Shown piece after piece: positions 44,916-55,031 of a stretch of DNA of 64,000 nt. The notes under the pieces are model-generated. The model was not told the DNA's origin. It did no database searches and saw only the letters and a program-made list of their open reading frames with translations. Both the position numbers and the translations under genes were made by a program. The DNA comes from Eubacteriales bacterium (GTDB lineage Bacteria; Bacillota; Clostridia; Peptostreptococcales; Anaerovoracaceae), in contig JAQWBM010000003.1 of NCBI GenBank assembly GCA_028706405.1, forward strand, positions 1 to 64,000. Reading direction: 5' to 3'. Each line of letters opens with the position of its first letter. Within the stretch, counting starts at the first letter, position 1.

Positions 44916-46829
44916 TTACCAGGAGCCGCCTCCGCCTCCGCCCATTCCGCCACCGGAAAAGCCGCCACCGCCGGAGAAACCCCCACCCCCAATACCGCCG
45001 TATGATGCAGGCGGTACTGATATATTTTGTATATTTTGCTGAACTGCATGCGTGTAGTTATGGAATGAATTCATAAATATCCAGGTATTAAACATATGAG
45101 TGCCGCCGTACCCGGAATCGTACCAGGACGGAGGCTGAACAGTTATACCTTCAAATTTCTTAGCCCATTTATCCGTCAGACCGAAAACATATGCGTAAGG
45201 CAGCACATTATAGAAATAATCCGGAGTTTGCTCCGCCAGGCGCCGGATACGATCTAATTCCGCTGTCCTGATAAATTCTTTGAACCCCAGTATTCTTCCC
45301 AGCAGCTTGCTGCTTTTCTTCGTTCTCTGCTTCATCCTCATGGTAAAGGTCAAGGATACCAGGGAAGCCAAAACGACCGCCATGCCCGTCAGCACATTGT
45401 TCAATACGGAATAGCTGTATAGAAGTGTCCCTGCTCCAAATATGACGACCGACACCACTCCCAGAGCGTTCAGACCTGCTATTTTTGTCTTTTTAAGGCT
45501 GTCTTTTTTATCGTAAGCCGAAATGAATGAGCTGAATCCAACGAGTGCGAAGAGAATCACCGGAATGGTCAAAGCGACCCACATATCGTTTGATTTATTA
45601 AGCACCGCCCCGCATATAGATAAAGAAATCATTGGTACCAGCATAAGCAGCAGTCCTATCACCCTTGCGCCTATTGAGTTTTGTGTAAATATCCTATTTT
45701 CTTTCCGCATTGTGAAGTATGCTTTAAGCTGCCCCTTCGTTGCCTCAAATGTTCCGTAAAAATCCTCCTTAAGATCTTCAAGCGCTACCTTCTCTCTGTT
45801 ATCGAATAAGCCATTAAACATAGTATGTTCATATGTCTTTGCGCTCTCAGGAATATCCCTCTGTTTTATCAACGTAAAATCTTTATTACCGTCCTCTCGA
45901 ATTTTCAAATATCCCTCATTCGCCCAGTAAATAATCAAGGAAATGATATCCTTGCTGTCTACAGCGCCGTCAATAATATATCCCAGCTCTGCGGGATTGA
46001 CTTCCTCCGGAGGATAAAATTCTACAGTTTTGACTACCTTAGGATCCCTGCCGAACAGAACCCAAAGCAGCATGCTCAATAAAGGAGCAGCGATAATAAG
46101 CAGCATCATTGCCCAAAGCATCCAGGCTGTCGTTTTCTCCCCGACAAAATAGCCTTCTGGAAGTATGATGTGCAAGGTGACGCCCTCGCCTGTTCCTAAA
46201 ATTCTGGTCGTGTTTGCTCTTATCATCGTACCGTCCGCAGACCAGCTCACCGCTTCCATGTCCGCCTGTCCATACCTGCCGGCAATCAATTCAGCCAGAT
46301 CTGAATGGAAGGCTTTTGGCATGCGAATAGTCAGAGACGATGCTTCGATGGGAGTGCTCCAACTGTTGGGAATAATGTTCCAATACAGGCTGTCAAAGGC
46401 TTCGTTCTCATCATCATAAAGAATACAGCGGTAACTGATACGATATTCCTGAGAACCGTTGACATACTTATCTGCGCTGCCGATTCGAAGAACCAGATTC
46501 CCGCTCTCACGGTATGTGTCATATTCAAACCCCGTAACCCCCACATCCGAAATTTTAATACGATATCGCTCAATTACCGTCCTTCCATCAATCTGTCTGG
46601 TAATCGTCCCGTTATACGGAATATATCTGTATATCCCCTGTCTGGGCTCGGTAAAGTCTACCTTTATAATTTCTTGCACCACAAAGGAATTGTTTTCATA
46701 CAAATCCAGCTGTACGTCAAAGCTTCTTGTTTCAAAAGCTTCGGCATCGGCATAAACAGTATTTGCAAAATTTGCAAAAAACAAGACCGTAAATATCAAC
46801 AGAATTAAAATTGTTTTAATGCGTTTCAT
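44916..46829 (-). CDS. DUF2207 membrane protein (YciQ-like) with Gly-rich tail
   Basis: A 637-residue protein: signal peptide, an external beta-rich DUF2207 domain (about 30-235, including QGIYRYIPYNG), a membrane segment near 240, a cytosolic region, two further hydrophobic segments around 390-490, and a C-terminal tail of Gly/Ser repeats ending GGGGGGSW. Such tails are normal in this family. It follows lemA by 61 bases; DUF2207-LemA pairs are common in bacteria but their role, perhaps in envelope stress, is unsettled. Confidence 0.85.
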   Translation of the reverse strand: MKRIKTILILLIFTVLFFANFANTVYADAEAFETRSFDVQLDLYENNSFVVQEIIKVDFTEPRQGIYRYIPYNGTITRQIDGRTVIERYRIKISDVGVTGFEYDTYRESGNLVLRIGSADKYVNGSQEYRISYRCILYDDENEAFDSLYWNIIPNSWSTPIEASSLTIRMPKAFHSDLAELIAGRYGQADMEAVSWSADGTMIRANTTRILGTGEGVTLHIILPEGYFVGEKTTAWMLWAMMLLIIAAPLLSMLLWVLFGRDPKVVKTVEFYPPEEVNPAELGYIIDGAVDSKDIISLIIYWANEGYLKIREDGNKDFTLIKQRDIPESAKTYEHTMFNGLFDNREKVALEDLKEDFYGTFEATKGQLKAYFTMRKENRIFTQNSIGARVIGLLLMLVPMISLSICGAVLNKSNDMWVALTIPVILFALVGFSSFISAYDKKDSLKKTKIAGLNALGVVSVVIFGAGTLLYSYSVLNNVLTGMAVVLASLVSLTFTMRMKQRTKKSSKLLGRILGFKEFIRTAELDRIRRLAEQTPDYFYNVLPYAYVFGLTDKWAKKFEGITVQPPSWYDSGYGGTHMFNTWIFMNSFHNYTHAVQQNIQNISVPPASYGGIGGGGFSGGGGFSGGGMGGGGGGSW

Positions 46830-46890
46830 ATTTTACACATGCTTTCCTGTCAAATAAAAAAGCGGAACGGTAAAATCCGTTCCTGTGTTA

Positions 46891-47457
46891 TTAAAACTGG
46901 ACCTTGACAACCTCTCTTTCGGCAACGTCACCTACCTCAAACATAGGCTTGCGGGTAAAGTTGAAAATTCCTGCAATAATATTGCCGGGAAAAGATTCTA
47001 TCTTGGTATTGAGTTCTTTTACTATCGCATTATAGTATTTTCTTGAATTTGCGATTTCATCCTCGATCCGCTGCAATTGTGACTGTAAATCAAGGAAATT
47101 TGTATTCGCCTTTAAATCAGGATATGCCTCTGCTAACGCAAACAGGCTTTTCAAAGTATTTTCCAGCATGTTTTCTCCCTGGATCCTGCCTTCTATCGTC
47201 TTAGCATCTGCAGCAAAATTCCTGGCTTCCACAACTTTTTCCAGAGTGCCCGCTTCATGCTTGGCATAACCCTTCACCGTTTCCACAAGATTGGGAATCA
47301 AATCATATCTTTTTTTAAGATATACATCCATCGTGGCAAAAGCCTCTTCTACCATATTACGCAAACGGATAAAGCCGTTATATGCTGAAATAACCCAGAT
47401 CACCATAACAACAATAATAGCTAAAATTATTAAAATCACAAGATCTCCGATACCCAT
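46891..47457 (-). CDS. lemA: LemA family protein
   Basis: A 188-residue protein with an N-terminal membrane anchor (LVILIILAIIVVMVIWVI) and the LemA helical domain (RLRNMVEEAFATMDVYLKKR, DLIPNLVETVKGY). GGGGATAAGG precedes the ATG. Probably co-transcribed with the DUF2207 gene that follows. Confidence 0.92.
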   Translation of the reverse strand: MGIGDLVILIILAIIVVMVIWVISAYNGFIRLRNMVEEAFATMDVYLKKRYDLIPNLVETVKGYAKHEAGTLEKVVEARNFAADAKTIEGRIQGENMLENTLKSLFALAEAYPDLKANTNFLDLQSQLQRIEDEIANSRKYYNAIVKELNTKIESFPGNIIAGIFNFTRKPMFEVGDVAEREVVKVQF

Positions 47458-47469
47458 TCCCTTATCCCC

Positions 47470-47574
47470 CTATTTATTTTTGTTAAAAATCAGTGCAAGA
47501 ACCATCCCTGTTAAAACAAAGACCGCAAACGTAACTGCCCCGGATGTGATAAACAGAATTACAAGATTTCCCAG
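47470..47574 (-). CDS. Possible 34-residue membrane peptide between ung and lemA
   Basis: An open frame in the ung-lemA gap encodes [20 protein letters not shown] plus a few more residues, ending NKNK: a single hydrophobic helix with a basic tail. The only candidate start is a CTG (or GTA) overlapping the end of ung, and no ribosome site was found. It could be a coupled small protein or chance. Confidence 0.25.
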   Translation of the reverse strand: MGNLVILFITSGAVTFAVFVLTGMVLALIFNKNK

Positions 47575-48224
47575 TTAATTTTTTCTCCATACTTGGAAAG
47601 AAAATTATTGGTCTTGGAAAAGTGCCGGCATCCCCAAAATCCATTATGAGCCGATAGCGGACTCGGATGAGCAGCGGTTAAAACAAGATGCTTTTTATTG
47701 GTAATCAAATTGCTCTTTGCTTTAGCATTCGCTCCCCACAGCAGAAATACCATGGGCTTTTCCCTCTGATTCAAAAGCTCTATAATCCGGTCAGTAAATA
47801 TTTCCCATCCTTTACCCTTGTGTGAATTCGCCCGCCCTATATGAACTGTCAGCACAGCATTTAACAGCAGAACACCCTGTTTTGCCCAATCTTCAAGGCA
47901 GCCATGCTCCGGCAGCTTTACCCCCAGATCGCTTTCCAGTTCTTTAAAAATATTCACAAGAGAGGGAGGCTTCTTAACTCCTCTGTTCACGGAAAAACAA
48001 AGACCATGCGCCTGATTTGGTTCGTGATACGGATCCTGCCCCAGGATAACAGCTTTTACATCCTGATACGGCGTATATTTTAAAGCATTAAAAATATCAT
48101 ACATAGACGGGAAGATAACCTGCGTCTTGTATTCATGTATCAGGAATTCTCTTAAATCTCTATAATATTCTTTTTCAAATTCTCCATCCAGGATTTTATC
48201 CCAGTCATTACCTATGTTCACCAT
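47559..48224 (-). CDS. ung: Uracil-DNA glycosylase
   Basis: Removes uracil from DNA in base-excision repair. The active-site [13 protein letters not shown] (catalytic Asp), VFLLWGANA and the leucine-loop HPSPLSAH are present. The 221-residue length is typical of family 1. Confidence 0.96.
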   Translation of the reverse strand: MVNIGNDWDKILDGEFEKEYYRDLREFLIHEYKTQVIFPSMYDIFNALKYTPYQDVKAVILGQDPYHEPNQAHGLCFSVNRGVKKPPSLVNIFKELESDLGVKLPEHGCLEDWAKQGVLLLNAVLTVHIGRANSHKGKGWEIFTDRIIELLNQREKPMVFLLWGANAKAKSNLITNKKHLVLTAAHPSPLSAHNGFWGCRHFSKTNNFLSKYGEKINWEIL

Positions 48225-48369
48225 AATCTATCTACGCTTTCCTAAATCGTTTATCTTTATTGTATGATTGAGCAGACTCTTTTATTGTAATAACTATATC
48301 ATAGTTGTTTTCAATTGAAAAGACCTCTTCAGAATCCTAATTAGGCTGATTCCATATAGGAAAATAGTG

Positions 48370-48375
48370 TATAAT
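48370..48375 (+). promoter_or_regulatory. -10 hexamer only six bases before a start codon
   Basis: TATAAT at 48370-48375 is followed after six bases by the ATG of the DUF6873-like gene. Transcription would then start at or within a base or two of the ATG, implying a leaderless mRNA. No strong -35 and no ribosome site were seen. Confidence 0.35.
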
Positions 48376-48381
48376 ATCACC

Positions 48382-49080
48382 ATGAGTATGATATTAATAT
48401 CGGAAAATGCGAATATTGTATTAAAGGATCATTTAATAAATAAGGGGCATTTATTGTGCGAAGTAGTAAAAACCGCTTCTGTTTATGATGCAATATCCTC
48501 ACATCCCGACATTTATGCATGTAAGCTGGATGATGAGCTGATAGTATCAAAGGATCTGCTTCCTTTCTCAGAAAAACTTCTGATGGAAAGGAATATAAAA
48601 TACATCCCCGGCGCATCAATTCCGGGCTATAGATATCCCGAAAATATTATATATAACGCAGTACAGCTGGGAACACACTTCGTGCACAATACCAAGTATA
48701 CGGATCCGATCCTGTTAAATGCTGCCCTTGAGAAGGAGCTTTGTCTGGTACATGTCAATCAAGGTTATACAAAGTGCAATACTGTCTCAGTGGATGCAAA
48801 CTCGGCAATCACATCTGACAACGGGATCGCATCCGCGCTGACATTCCACGGCATCGATGCTCTGGTTGCCACACCGGGACATGTAAAACTGGAATCCTTC
48901 CCTTACGGCTTCCTGGGAGGCGCCTCTGGACGTGTTGACGATGAAATCATATTTAACGGAAACCTAAGTAATCATCCGGATTACTTCAGAATAAAAAATT
49001 TCATAGAAGAAAGAAAATTAAGAGTTGTGTTTTTCGAGGATTATCCCCTTGAGGATATCGGATCGATCATACAGCTGTGA
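48382..49080 (+). CDS. DUF6873-like protein of unknown function
   Basis: About 232 residues, cytosolic. The pattern (GTHFVHNTKYTDP, HVNQGYTKCNTVSVDANSAITSDNGI, GFLGGASGRVDD) is that of a conserved clostridial family with a fold reminiscent of amidinotransferases. The family is without known function as far as I recall. Conserved His, Asn, Cys and Asp residues in the middle hint at an enzyme. The gene is followed by a long inverted repeat. Confidence 0.6.
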   Translation: MSMILISENANIVLKDHLINKGHLLCEVVKTASVYDAISSHPDIYACKLDDELIVSKDLLPFSEKLLMERNIKYIPGASIPGYRYPENIIYNAVQLGTHFVHNTKYTDPILLNAALEKELCLVHVNQGYTKCNTVSVDANSAITSDNGIASALTFHGIDALVATPGHVKLESFPYGFLGGASGRVDDEIIFNGNLSNHPDYFRIKNFIEERKLRVVFFEDYPLEDIGSIIQL

Positions 49081-49111
49081 CCGTCAGAGACTGAAAGATG
49101 ATTGACTGTGA

Positions 49112-49190
49112 CGCTGGGCTAAGGCATTGGCTGCGGTTAAAACCCCTCCAACAGCCGATTTTCAACCGCAGCCAATGCCTTGCCCCAGCG
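49112..49190. repeat. Long inverted repeat (family 2), 27-base arms
   Basis: Arms 49112-49138 and 49164-49190 match at 25 of 27 positions; the arm core is AAGGCATTGGCTGCGGTT. No T run follows. It separates the DUF6873-like gene from the radical SAM gene. The core GGCATTnGCTGCG also occurs in the inverted repeat at 53800-53879. Confidence 0.8.
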
Positions 49191-49240
49191 CAAACAAAAA
49201 ATCTAACCCGTACCAAATAGATAGAAAGAGAGAATTATTA

Positions 49241-50335
49241 GTGAAAACCCATGCCATCATACCCATATTTATTCCCCATCTGGGCTGCCCTAACGACTGC
49301 GTATTCTGCAATCAAAAGGCAATCACGGCCAGAATGCAGCCACTTGGAAAGGATGATGTAAGGGATATCATTGAAAAATATCTTCCGACACTATCAAACC
49401 GCGGGATCAAAACAGTGGAAGCAGCATTTTATGGCGGCAGCTTTACCGGGATTCCAATAAGGCTCCAACAGGAATACCTTTCTGTGGCGAAAGAATACAA
49501 AGATAAAGGGCTGATTCAGAAAATACATCTTTCAACGCGCCCCGATTATATTGATTCCGCGATTCTCGACAATCTGAAAAGCTGCGGTGCGGATATCATC
49601 GAGCTTGGAGTACAATCCTTTGATGAGGAGGTTCTAAGGCTGTCCAACAGAGGCCATAGCCGGGAATCGGTTTTCAGGGCTTCAGAAATGGTAAAGGATT
49701 ACGGATTTGAGCTGGGACTGCAGCTGATGATCGGTTTACCCGGCGACACTCATGAGAAATCCATCCGGTCAGCGGCTGAAGCGGTAAAAATCAAGCCCTC
49801 AATAGCTCGCATCTATCCTACTATCATCATACAAAACACTGAATTGGACCATATGTACCAACGGAAGGAATACATCCCGCTGACGCTTGAGGATGCCGTG
49901 AGAACAGCAAAAGGAATGTACCTTATCTTAAAAAATTCGGGAATTAATGTAATCAGGATCGGGCTCAAAAGTACAGACATAATCAATGAAAATGGTCAGA
50001 TCATCGGAGGCACCTATCATCCCGCCTTCCGTCAGCTGGTAGAAGCAGAGATTGCCAGAGAAAACTTGGAAAAACAGCTTCAAGAAATAATAAAAAGCAG
50101 TCACATTCCAGATAAAAAATCTCAAAAGAATTTTAACGAAAAAACTCCGCCAGTTATAGGCTTTTACAGCAATGGACCCTCCTTCTCCTATATGATAGGA
50201 AACCGAAAGTCCAACAAACTGTATTTTGAAAAAAAATATCCACATGTCCGTTTTACCTTTCATGTGGATCCGAATCTGGCGAATCAAGCTTACCTCGCTG
50301 CACCGATTGCCCATTACGGCAGTTTATTCCGATAA
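49241..50335 (+). CDS. Radical SAM protein, Elp3-like
   Basis: About 364 residues. The iron-sulfur motif is in HLGCPNDCVFCNQ (CxxxxCxxC spacing, as in Elp3), followed by FYGGSFTG and ELGVQSFDEEVL, all typical of the Elp3-type radical SAM core. There is no C-terminal acetyltransferase domain, so it is the short bacterial form of unknown substrate. The start is a GTG at 49241 with GAAAGAGAG upstream; the longer frame runs through the inverted repeat and is rejected. Confidence 0.85.
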   Translation: MKTHAIIPIFIPHLGCPNDCVFCNQKAITARMQPLGKDDVRDIIEKYLPTLSNRGIKTVEAAFYGGSFTGIPIRLQQEYLSVAKEYKDKGLIQKIHLSTRPDYIDSAILDNLKSCGADIIELGVQSFDEEVLRLSNRGHSRESVFRASEMVKDYGFELGLQLMIGLPGDTHEKSIRSAAEAVKIKPSIARIYPTIIIQNTELDHMYQRKEYIPLTLEDAVRTAKGMYLILKNSGINVIRIGLKSTDIINENGQIIGGTYHPAFRQLVEAEIARENLEKQLQEIIKSSHIPDKKSQKNFNEKTPPVIGFYSNGPSFSYMIGNRKSNKLYFEKKYPHVRFTFHVDPNLANQAYLAAPIAHYGSLFR

Positions 50336-50372
50336 AAGCCTGAGCTGTAACGGCAATTTAAGACAGACGCCT

Positions 50373-51731
50373 TTAATTCTTTAGGCTCTGTATAGGCGCC
50401 GGGATTCTTCCTCCTCGGTTGATCATCACTGCCGGTGACATTTTGTTGATCTTCATAACAGGTCCGTTACCAAGAAGACCGCCGAATTCAATTTCTTCCC
50501 CTTCACTCTTGCCGATCGCCGGAATCAGTCTGACCGCAGTGGTTTTAGAATTGATCATTCCGATAGCTGCTTCATCTGCAATAATGGCTGAAATAATCTC
50601 CGAGGGAGTATCTCCCGGAATCACAACCATGTCAATTCCCACAGAACAGACAGCGGTCATCGCTTCCAGTTTTTCGATGGACAGCGCACCGCTGCGGGCT
50701 GCTTCGATCATTCCCGCATCTTCGGTCACAGGAATAAAGGCTCCTGACAAGCCCCCTACGTTGGAAGAAGCCATCACACCGCCTTTTTTCACCGCATCGT
50801 TGAGCAATGCAAGGGCAGCGGTCGTTCCGTGGGCTCCGCATTTCTCCAAGCCGATCTCTTCTAATATATAGGCAACCGAATCTCCTATTGCAGGAGTTGG
50901 CGCCAGGGACAGATCAACGATCCCGAAAGGAACCCCAAGGCGATTTGAAGCCTCACTGCCGACCAGCTGTCCCATACGCGTGATCTTAAAAGCCGTTCTT
51001 TTTATGATGTCTGCAATCTGTGTCAAATCACAGTCTTGACCGGTTTTCTTGAGAGCAGCACGTACTACTCCTGGACCGGAAACACCTACGTTGATAACGC
51101 AATCCGGTTCCCCCGGCCCATGAAATGCTCCCGCCATAAAAGGATTATCTTCCGGCGCATTGCAGAAAACAACCAGCTTTGCAGCCCCTATGCACTGATT
51201 TTCCGCAGTAAGCTCAGCGGTCTCCCGTATGATCGTTCCCATGGTTTTTACCGCGTCCATATTGATTCCCGATTTAGTGGATCCTATGTTTACGGAGGAA
51301 CAGACAAATTCTGTACCGGCTAATGCGCGAGGTATGGCTTCGATCAGTTCTCTGTCTCCCGGGGAGAAGCCCTTGTGAACCAACGCGGAAAAACCGCCGA
51401 TGAAATTCACGCCCACGTCTTTTGCGGCTCTGTCCAGGGCAAGCGCATATTTCAAGGGATCCCCTCCCGAAGCGCCCACAAGCATCGCGATTGGTGTTAC
51501 CGAAATTCTTTTATTGATAATCGGGATTCCATATTTCTGCTCAATGTCACATCCGGTCTGAACCAGATCCTTTGCACAGCGATAGATTTTTTCATATACT
51601 TTATCACAAGAACGGCCGATATCGCTGTCGCAGCAATCCAAAAGAGAAATCCCCATAGTTATCGTCCTGATGTCCAGATTTTCATCCTGTATCATGGTTA
51701 TCGTTTCCATGATATCAGTCATATTAAGCAT
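50373..51731 (-). CDS. UPF0210/DUF711 (PFL-like) protein
   Basis: A 452-residue member of the DUF711 family, which structurally resembles pyruvate formate-lyase-like barrels but has no proven activity. Recognised from [42 protein letters not shown] and [16 protein letters not shown]. It follows an ACT-domain gene by 47 bases, a pairing conserved in many Firmicutes. GGAGG precedes the ATG. Confidence 0.9.
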   Translation of the reverse strand: MLNMTDIMETITMIQDENLDIRTITMGISLLDCCDSDIGRSCDKVYEKIYRCAKDLVQTGCDIEQKYGIPIINKRISVTPIAMLVGASGGDPLKYALALDRAAKDVGVNFIGGFSALVHKGFSPGDRELIEAIPRALAGTEFVCSSVNIGSTKSGINMDAVKTMGTIIRETAELTAENQCIGAAKLVVFCNAPEDNPFMAGAFHGPGEPDCVINVGVSGPGVVRAALKKTGQDCDLTQIADIIKRTAFKITRMGQLVGSEASNRLGVPFGIVDLSLAPTPAIGDSVAYILEEIGLEKCGAHGTTAALALLNDAVKKGGVMASSNVGGLSGAFIPVTEDAGMIEAARSGALSIEKLEAMTAVCSVGIDMVVIPGDTPSEIISAIIADEAAIGMINSKTTAVRLIPAIGKSEGEEIEFGGLLGNGPVMKINKMSPAVMINRGGRIPAPIQSLKN

Positions 51732-51778
51732 TTACTACCTCCAATATATTTATAGATCATTTTCATTTTTTCACATTG

Positions 51779-52042
51779 TCATACGCGGTGCATGGAGTTA
51801 AAAATATCCTCATGCATTACATGTATTTTCATGCCTGGTACATTTTGTTTAAGATTCTCCTGAAGCTGACTCAAATCACAATTCATTTTTTCTATATCAA
51901 TCAGCATGACCATGGCAAAGAACTCTTGAAGCACAGATTGTGTCACTTCGATCACATTTGCATTTGCCTCCGCGCAAATTGTGCTCACCTTTGCCAGAAT
52001 ACCGACCATATCTCTGCCGATCACAGTAATTACTGCTCTCAT
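51779..52042 (-). CDS. ACT-domain protein, UPF0237 family
   Basis: An 87-residue single ACT domain (RAVITVIGRDMVGILAKVS, later VIEVTQSVLQEFF). ACT domains bind amino acids or similar ligands. It is probably a regulatory partner of the DUF711 protein encoded next. AAGGAGGA precedes the start. Confidence 0.9.
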   Translation of the reverse strand: MRAVITVIGRDMVGILAKVSTICAEANANVIEVTQSVLQEFFAMVMLIDIEKMNCDLSQLQENLKQNVPGMKIHVMHEDIFNSMHRV

Positions 52043-52230
52043 TTATAATTCCTCCTTAAACATATTAATCAATCGGTCATTGATTTTACTACTTATTTTA
52101 GCATAAGATAATTTAAAAATATATAGGCAATCATCTCTCGGTCTCTTGTTATCATGTTTTGTCCCTGATAAAATGATAATAATAATTAAATATAGAGCAA
52201 AGTATAGCCTTGATTAGAAATGGAAGTTCT

Positions 52231-52638
52231 ATGATGAGTAATAACACGCAAAAAATGAATGAAATGCTGGAAAAAAAGGTATGGGCAGTTGTAGGTGCAA
52301 CGCCTAATCAGAATAAAACCGCTAATAGAATTTATCACACGCTCCGTTCACACGGATATGAAACCTATGCCGTAAACCCCAACTATACGGAAATGGAGGA
52401 CGGGTCCAAATGCTATGCAAGTCTGGATGACCTTCCAAAAAAAGCAGAATGCGTTGATTTTGTCATTCCTCCGGATATAACATTAAAAAGCTTGGAAGAA
52501 TTAAATCCTGAATTATACCCATATATTTGGCTTCAACCGGGTACATACGATAAAGATATCGTTGAATTTGCAGAAAAGAAAGGATTTAAGGTCGTACACG
52601 AAGGTGCTTGTGCAATGGCGGCTGTGCGCTCAAGATAA
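52231..52638 (+). CDS. CoA-binding domain protein (YccU-like)
   Basis: About 135 residues forming one Rossmann-type CoA-binding domain (VWAVVGATPNQNKTANRIYH, YAVNPNY, CVDFVIPP, IWLQPGTYDK). Proteins of this kind are widespread and of unclear function. It converges with apbE, ending 15 bases from it. The first of two adjacent ATGs was chosen. Confidence 0.8.
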   Translation: MMSNNTQKMNEMLEKKVWAVVGATPNQNKTANRIYHTLRSHGYETYAVNPNYTEMEDGSKCYASLDDLPKKAECVDFVIPPDITLKSLEELNPELYPYIWLQPGTYDKDIVEFAEKKGFKVVHEGACAMAAVRSR

Positions 52639-52653
52639 GGATCTGTTAATCAT

Positions 52654-53697
52654 TTAATCATTGGTATATTCATTGTAATTTGAGCTGTATCTGATTTCGC
52701 CGTCATGAAACACCCAAACAGCTTCCGTATCGGGAAGGCTTTCAATCAACGCCAATCCTTGCTCAAAGGGCATGGTGAATACAGAAGTCGAAAGCGCATC
52801 CGCTAAGCCTGAATCAGGACAGAGTATAGAAACAGAAGCAAAGTATTCTGCAGGAAACAGTGTGACCGGGTCAATGATATGGTGATATCTCCTGCCGTTT
52901 ACAGTATAATATCTTTCATATATGCCACTGGTTACCAGGGATGCATCCTCTAATTCCACTCTGCTGATATTTTTGCCATCTACATCGAGTGGATTTTTAA
53001 TGCCCACAGTCCAGCGGGCTCCGCTATCTGCTTTAACACCAATGGAACGAACATTTCCGCCCACGCTGATCAATGCTGATGTTAATCCATTGTCCAATGC
53101 CATTTTGCTGATCTCCTCCACAGCATAACCCTTTGCAATGGCACCCACATCAAGACTCATTCCAGAGTCTGCCAGAAATACCGTTGCGCTTTCCTCATCA
53201 ATGATAAGCTGACTGATATCAGTGTGTTTTGCAGCCTCCATCAGCATTTCCACAGGCGGCAACTCCGCCTTTTCCGGGTTTTCAATCCCTTCATCCCTGT
53301 AATCATGCCATATTTTCAGAACAGCTCCAAAAGCAACATTAATTTTGCCATCGGACATCTCGTATGCTTCTTTTGAAAAAAGAAGCATATCAATAATTCT
53401 GCGATCTACCTCAACCGGGGCTATCCCTGCTTGATCATTTATCGTTTTCATATTATTAATTCCATCGTAACCGTTGTAGATATCATAAAGCTGGTGATAT
53501 TCTTCAAGATTGTCATGAATCATTTGTACCTGATCAGCAAATTCCTCTTTGCTTTCAGAATACCCGACAATTTGCGTAATGGTATCAAACAGCATCAGAA
53601 ATTCCGCCTCGTATCGGGTCTTTTCCTGACTGGAACAGGCGGATAGATTAATTGACAATATCAGGGCGATGATGACTGCGGTTATTTTTTTTACCAA
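52654..53697 (-). CDS. apbE: FAD:protein FMN transferase (lipoprotein)
   Basis: Transfers FMN from FAD to Thr/Ser of exported proteins. 347 residues with a lipobox (INLSACSS), so it acts outside the membrane. Characteristic motifs are VGAIAKGYAVEEIS, ISVGGNVRSIG and YHHIIDPVT. In FLEET loci this enzyme (FmnB in Listeria) flavinylates PplA. It is last in the cluster, downstream of the pplA-like gene and an inverted repeat. The start is TTG with GGAG upstream. Confidence 0.93.
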   Translation of the reverse strand: MVKKITAVIIALILSINLSACSSQEKTRYEAEFLMLFDTITQIVGYSESKEEFADQVQMIHDNLEEYHQLYDIYNGYDGINNMKTINDQAGIAPVEVDRRIIDMLLFSKEAYEMSDGKINVAFGAVLKIWHDYRDEGIENPEKAELPPVEMLMEAAKHTDISQLIIDEESATVFLADSGMSLDVGAIAKGYAVEEISKMALDNGLTSALISVGGNVRSIGVKADSGARWTVGIKNPLDVDGKNISRVELEDASLVTSGIYERYYTVNGRRYHHIIDPVTLFPAEYFASVSILCPDSGLADALSTSVFTMPFEQGLALIESLPDTEAVWVFHDGEIRYSSNYNEYTND

Positions 53698-53799
53698 GGT
53701 GTTTTCTCCGATGACTAGTATAACGTTTTCTAATAGTTATTCAGAATACGCTATATCAGTATTCCGTATCATGAGCTGAGCTGATCCTGTCGTCACCGC

Positions 53800-53879
53800 C
53801 ACACTGGCGAAAGCATCGGCTGAAGTATACAAAACCCCGACCAGTCGGTGAGGACGCAGCGAATGCCTTCGCCAATGTG
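53800..53879. repeat. Inverted repeat (family 2) between pplA-like gene and apbE
   Basis: Arms 53800-53822 and 53857-53879 match at 19 of 23 positions. A smaller hairpin (CCGAC-CA-GTCGG) lies in the loop. The right arm shares GGCATT-GCTGCG with the element at 49112-49190. It may reduce readthrough from pplA into apbE. Confidence 0.65.
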
Positions 53880-53902
53880 AACAGTAACATACCGATCAGT
53901 TC

Positions 53903-54931
53903 TTATTTCGCCATGTTATTTGCCTTTTCTAAGATCGAAATGAAATCACTTACATGGATAGTTACAGAAGATGTCAAATCTTCCTCTGTTGGAACTCCCG
54001 CTTCGAGTGAGATTCCCTTTACATCATCCAAAGTTTTTCCTACGATATATTTTGCAAATGCGTCAGCCTGTTCGTTCCACTCTTTACCGATAGAAGATGC
54101 CTCCTTCATACCATAAGCATCACCCAGCTCGTTCTTTGTCTGATAGGATGCATTGATATCGGAAGTGATCTTGCCTTCAGTTGTGAAATTCAGGTTGGTC
54201 TGGGAAGCATCGATGATACTGCTTGTGATAACACCGTCAGCATCGAATGTGGTTGCAGTGTAGTATGTGTAAGCCTGTGCAAGTCCTTCTTCTTGAGCAG
54301 CATCAACTGACTTGGCAATAGTTGTTACAACACCCAATCCGAGCTTGTCATCAGCAGCAGCTCCAAGGTTCTGAGCATTAGCTGCAGCCTTTTCTATCGC
54401 ATCAATATATCCTTGGATCTTGATCGTTACAGTCGCGGCAAGATCTTCATCTGCGGGACCTCCCGTTTCATTCAGAGCAATACCTTTTACTTCATCAACG
54501 GTTTTCCCGATTACATAATCGGATAATGCATTGGCTTGTTCACTCCACTCTTTACCTATGGATGACAACTCGCCCATTCCATATTCTTCACCAAGCTCCT
54601 GCTTAGATACAAATACGGTGTCAAGAGGAGTAACGATTTTGCCTTCATTTGAAATCTCGATCTTAGTCTGAGCAGTATCAATGGCGCATTTCAAGATTGT
54701 TCCGGCATCATCTACCGTTACGGCAACAACTACCGAATCAACTTGAGCCACTCCGTTTTCTTCACCTGCATCCACTGACTTCTCAGTAGAGGTTATCACT
54801 GCGAGACCAGTTTTTGCATCATCACCGGTTGCCGGTGTCCCCTCAGGATCTTTCGTTTTTTCAGTGCCACATGCTGCAAATGCCAGCATTACCATGGCCA
54901 TAATCAATAATAATACAAGTTTCTTTTTCAT
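53903..54931 (-). CDS. pplA: Extracellular electron-transfer lipoprotein, PplA-like, with two tandem domains
   Basis: A 342-residue lipoprotein (lipobox AFAACG) made of two homologous halves of about 145 residues. Each half has a strand region (DDAGTILKCAIDTAQT; DADGVITSSIIDASQT), then YGMgElSSIGKEW/YGMkEaSSIGKEW, then a GKT-DVKGI helix and a closing TVTI segment. This matches the two-domain flavoprotein PplA of the Listeria electron-transfer system, which is flavinylated by ApbE. The apbE gene lies next to it. I cannot see a classical SGAT site in it; the flavinylated residue is not assigned. Confidence 0.75.
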   Translation of the reverse strand: MKKKLVLLLIMAMVMLAFAACGTEKTKDPEGTPATGDDAKTGLAVITSTEKSVDAGEENGVAQVDSVVVAVTVDDAGTILKCAIDTAQTKIEISNEGKIVTPLDTVFVSKQELGEEYGMGELSSIGKEWSEQANALSDYVIGKTVDEVKGIALNETGGPADEDLAATVTIKIQGYIDAIEKAAANAQNLGAAADDKLGLGVVTTIAKSVDAAQEEGLAQAYTYYTATTFDADGVITSSIIDASQTNLNFTTEGKITSDINASYQTKNELGDAYGMKEASSIGKEWNEQADAFAKYIVGKTLDDVKGISLEAGVPTEEDLTSSVTIHVSDFISILEKANNMAK

Positions 54932-55031
54932 AATTCTCCTCCAATTATTTTTTACTGGGGATTGGCTTATAACGTACCCCTAATTTATTATTAAGCCAAC
55001 TATCTTATTCCTGGCATAATAAACTGAATTA

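Noticed and set aside
49127..49240. N-terminal extension of the radical SAM protein
   Set aside because: The extra codons are made of the long inverted repeat; a GTG with a ribosome site lies just before the conserved domain.
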